DNA of 64,000 nucleotides from an uncultured Flaviramulus sp. (GTDB lineage Bacteria; Bacteroidota; Bacteroidia; Flavobacteriales; Flavobacteriaceae). The notes under the pieces are model-generated. The model had not been told where the DNA came from. It did no database searches and worked only from the letters and a program-made list of their open reading frames with translations. Made by a program: the position numbers and the translations under genes. Location: contig CANLXL010000004.1 in assembly GCA_947495125.1 (NCBI GenBank), positions 396,322 through 460,321 of the forward strand, written 5' to 3'. This document shows, one piece after another, positions 63,090 through 64,000 of this stretch (positions within the stretch are counted from its first letter, which is position 1; every line of letters begins with the position of its first letter).

Positions 63090-63118
63090 GAAACCCATTT
63101 TAGAAAATCATAGTCTTA
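63090..63118 (+). promoter_or_regulatory. ECF-type promoter of the second DUF6249/sigma operon
   Basis: GAAACC (63090-63095), 17 bases, GTCTTA (63113-63118), 26 bases upstream of the DUF6249 ATG. Identical boxes and spacing to 62125-62153. The surrounding bases (TTTGAAACC and TAGTCTTAT) agree too. Confidence 0.7.
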
Positions 63119-63144
63119 TATAATATAAATCAAAATCAAAAAAT

Positions 63145-63507
63145 ATGTACGTATACTCTGTTATAATTGCCATATCCTTAACCGTTTTCGGAATCGTCTA
63201 TACCTTTTTTACCTATCGTTATAAAGAGCGCATGGCTCTTATTGAGTCTGGTCTTGATATTGAATACTTCAGACGTGTGACTCATAGACAGCATATTATT
63301 CTGTTAAGCTTCGGGATGATCTTCATCGGGTTTGCATTAGGGGTTCTTGCAGGGTTCTTTTTTGAAAAATATTTGCTAGAAAATTATAATCCAAAAGATT
63401 ATCGCAATTATCCGCAGGCCTATGTGAGCATGATTACACTATTCATGGGAGTGGCCATGTTACTTTCTTATTTTATAAACCGGAGAATGAAAAACCAAAA
63501 TCAGTAA
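63145..63507 (+). CDS. DUF6249-type membrane protein (second copy)
   Basis: A 120-residue protein with three hydrophobic segments and the hallmark YKERMALIESGLD after the first. It is a paralogue of the protein at 47441, in the same position ahead of an ECF sigma gene. It starts 26 bases downstream of an ECF-type promoter. Function unknown. Confidence 0.85.
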   Translation: MYVYSVIIAISLTVFGIVYTFFTYRYKERMALIESGLDIEYFRRVTHRQHIILLSFGMIFIGFALGVLAGFFFEKYLLENYNPKDYRNYPQAYVSMITLFMGVAMLLSYFINRRMKNQNQ

Positions 63508-63525
63508 CGGTTTATAATAACAACC

Positions 63526-64000
63526 ATGAACAACCCTAACTATTCTGAAGAAACTGCCATTGCCCGTTCAATAGCAGGTCATGAAGATGGGTATAGGTAC
63601 CTGCTTGAAAAGTACAAAACCTATGCATTCACGATTGCTATCGGTATCGCCAAAAATGAAGAAAATGCAGAAGAGATTGTACAAGATGCATTTATAAGGG
63701 TTTTTAAAAATATAGCTAAATTCAAAAAGGGAGGCAAATTTTCTACCTGGCTGTACAGAATAGTGTACAATACCTCCTTAACCCGTTTAAAAGGGCGACG
63801 AAGCATAGATACTCGTTCATTGAACGAACCTGAAAATTATGAGTTAGATATACCGGACAATTACGCCAATGGATTTGACAACTTGGTGAGTAGCGATAAA
63901 ATTGCATTTGTGAATAAAGCGATCGAAAACCTTTCGGAGTATGAAAATTTGGTAGTCACACTATATTATGCGAATGAATGTTCGATTATTGAAATTGCTC
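63526..64000 (+). CDS. ECF-type RNA polymerase sigma factor (partial, runs off the window)
   Basis: From MNNPNYSEETAIARSIAGHE the frame is open to the window edge (158 codons). Region 2 is complete (NEENAEEIVQDAFIRVFKNI, FKKGGKFSTWLYRIVYNTSL) and region 4 begins (IENLSEYENLVVTLYYANE, CSIIEIA). It is the paralogue of the sigma factor at 47786. It starts 18 bases after DUF6249 copy 2. The shared promoter suggests it transcribes its own operon and the protease gene. Confidence 0.92.
   Translation, partial: MNNPNYSEETAIARSIAGHEDGYRYLLEKYKTYAFTIAIGIAKNEENAEEIVQDAFIRVFKNIAKFKKGGKFSTWLYRIVYNTSLTRLKGRRSIDTRSLNEPENYELDIPDNYANGFDNLVSSDKIAFVNKAIENLSEYENLVVTLYYANECSIIEIA

Overview
The window is AT-rich chromosomal DNA from a member of the Bacteroidetes, most likely a marine Flavobacteriaceae. 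The grounds are the fused hisB and hisIE genes, a Type IX secretion C-terminal sorting domain, SPFH, LytTR, DUF6249, DUF2461, DUF72 and UbiA-like genes of flavobacterial type, few Shine-Dalgarno sites, and several -7 elements of the form TAnnTTTG. No rRNA, tRNA or CRISPR array was seen. Identifications rest on reading motifs by eye; no database search was run.

Layout. 1-2.3 kb: end of an integral membrane gene, a prohibitin-like SPFH gene, a LytTR regulator and a small secreted protein. 2.4-10.6 kb: a complete histidine operon (hisG-D-C-B-H-[broken four-helix-bundle gene]-A-F-IE) preceded by a textbook attenuator: an 18-codon leader with four consecutive His codons, a terminator and a competing antiterminator. 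10.6-15.7 kb: housekeeping and unknown genes, plus an SDR/TetR pair that carries two identical-geometry palindromic operators. 15.7-20.8 kb: leuC-leuD-leuA-like-leuB, preceded by a possible Leu-rich leader peptide. 20.8-25.8 kb: a secreted PhoX-like protein, membrane proteins (MscS, DUF3817, VTT) and an OmpA lipoprotein.

25.9-37 kb is an accessory island, visibly more AT-rich: an antitoxin-like gene tail-to-tail with a toxin remnant, a MITE-like inverted-repeat element, an AbiV-like gene, a two-gene operon of an AAA ATPase and a 1035-residue protein with two DUF262 domains and a TaqI-type target-recognition domain, a truncated cytosine-5 DNA methyltransferase in front of that operon, degenerate dispersed repeats, two overlapping TetR genes with an SRPBCC gene, parDE, and a RadC-like gene.

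37-50 kb: an SLC12 transporter, an AraC regulator, a DMT exporter, Crp/Fnr regulators, a UbiA-like protein, and a MarR gene with operators that fit control of a cytochrome b561/monooxygenase pair. A DUF6249-ECF sigma-putative anti-sigma-serine hydrolase operon follows. 50-58 kb: a minus-strand cluster of a 564-residue membrane protein, a 1020-residue unrecognised protein, a patatin-like phospholipase with internal membrane segments and a 173-residue membrane protein. It diverges from an AraC regulator and is a second candidate for an undescribed system. 58-64 kb: AraC, acetyltransferase and oxidoreductase genes, Crp/Fnr, then a trypsin-like protease and a second DUF6249-ECF sigma pair. Both of these last units carry the same promoter, GAAACC-N17-GTCTTA, a probable ECF regulon.
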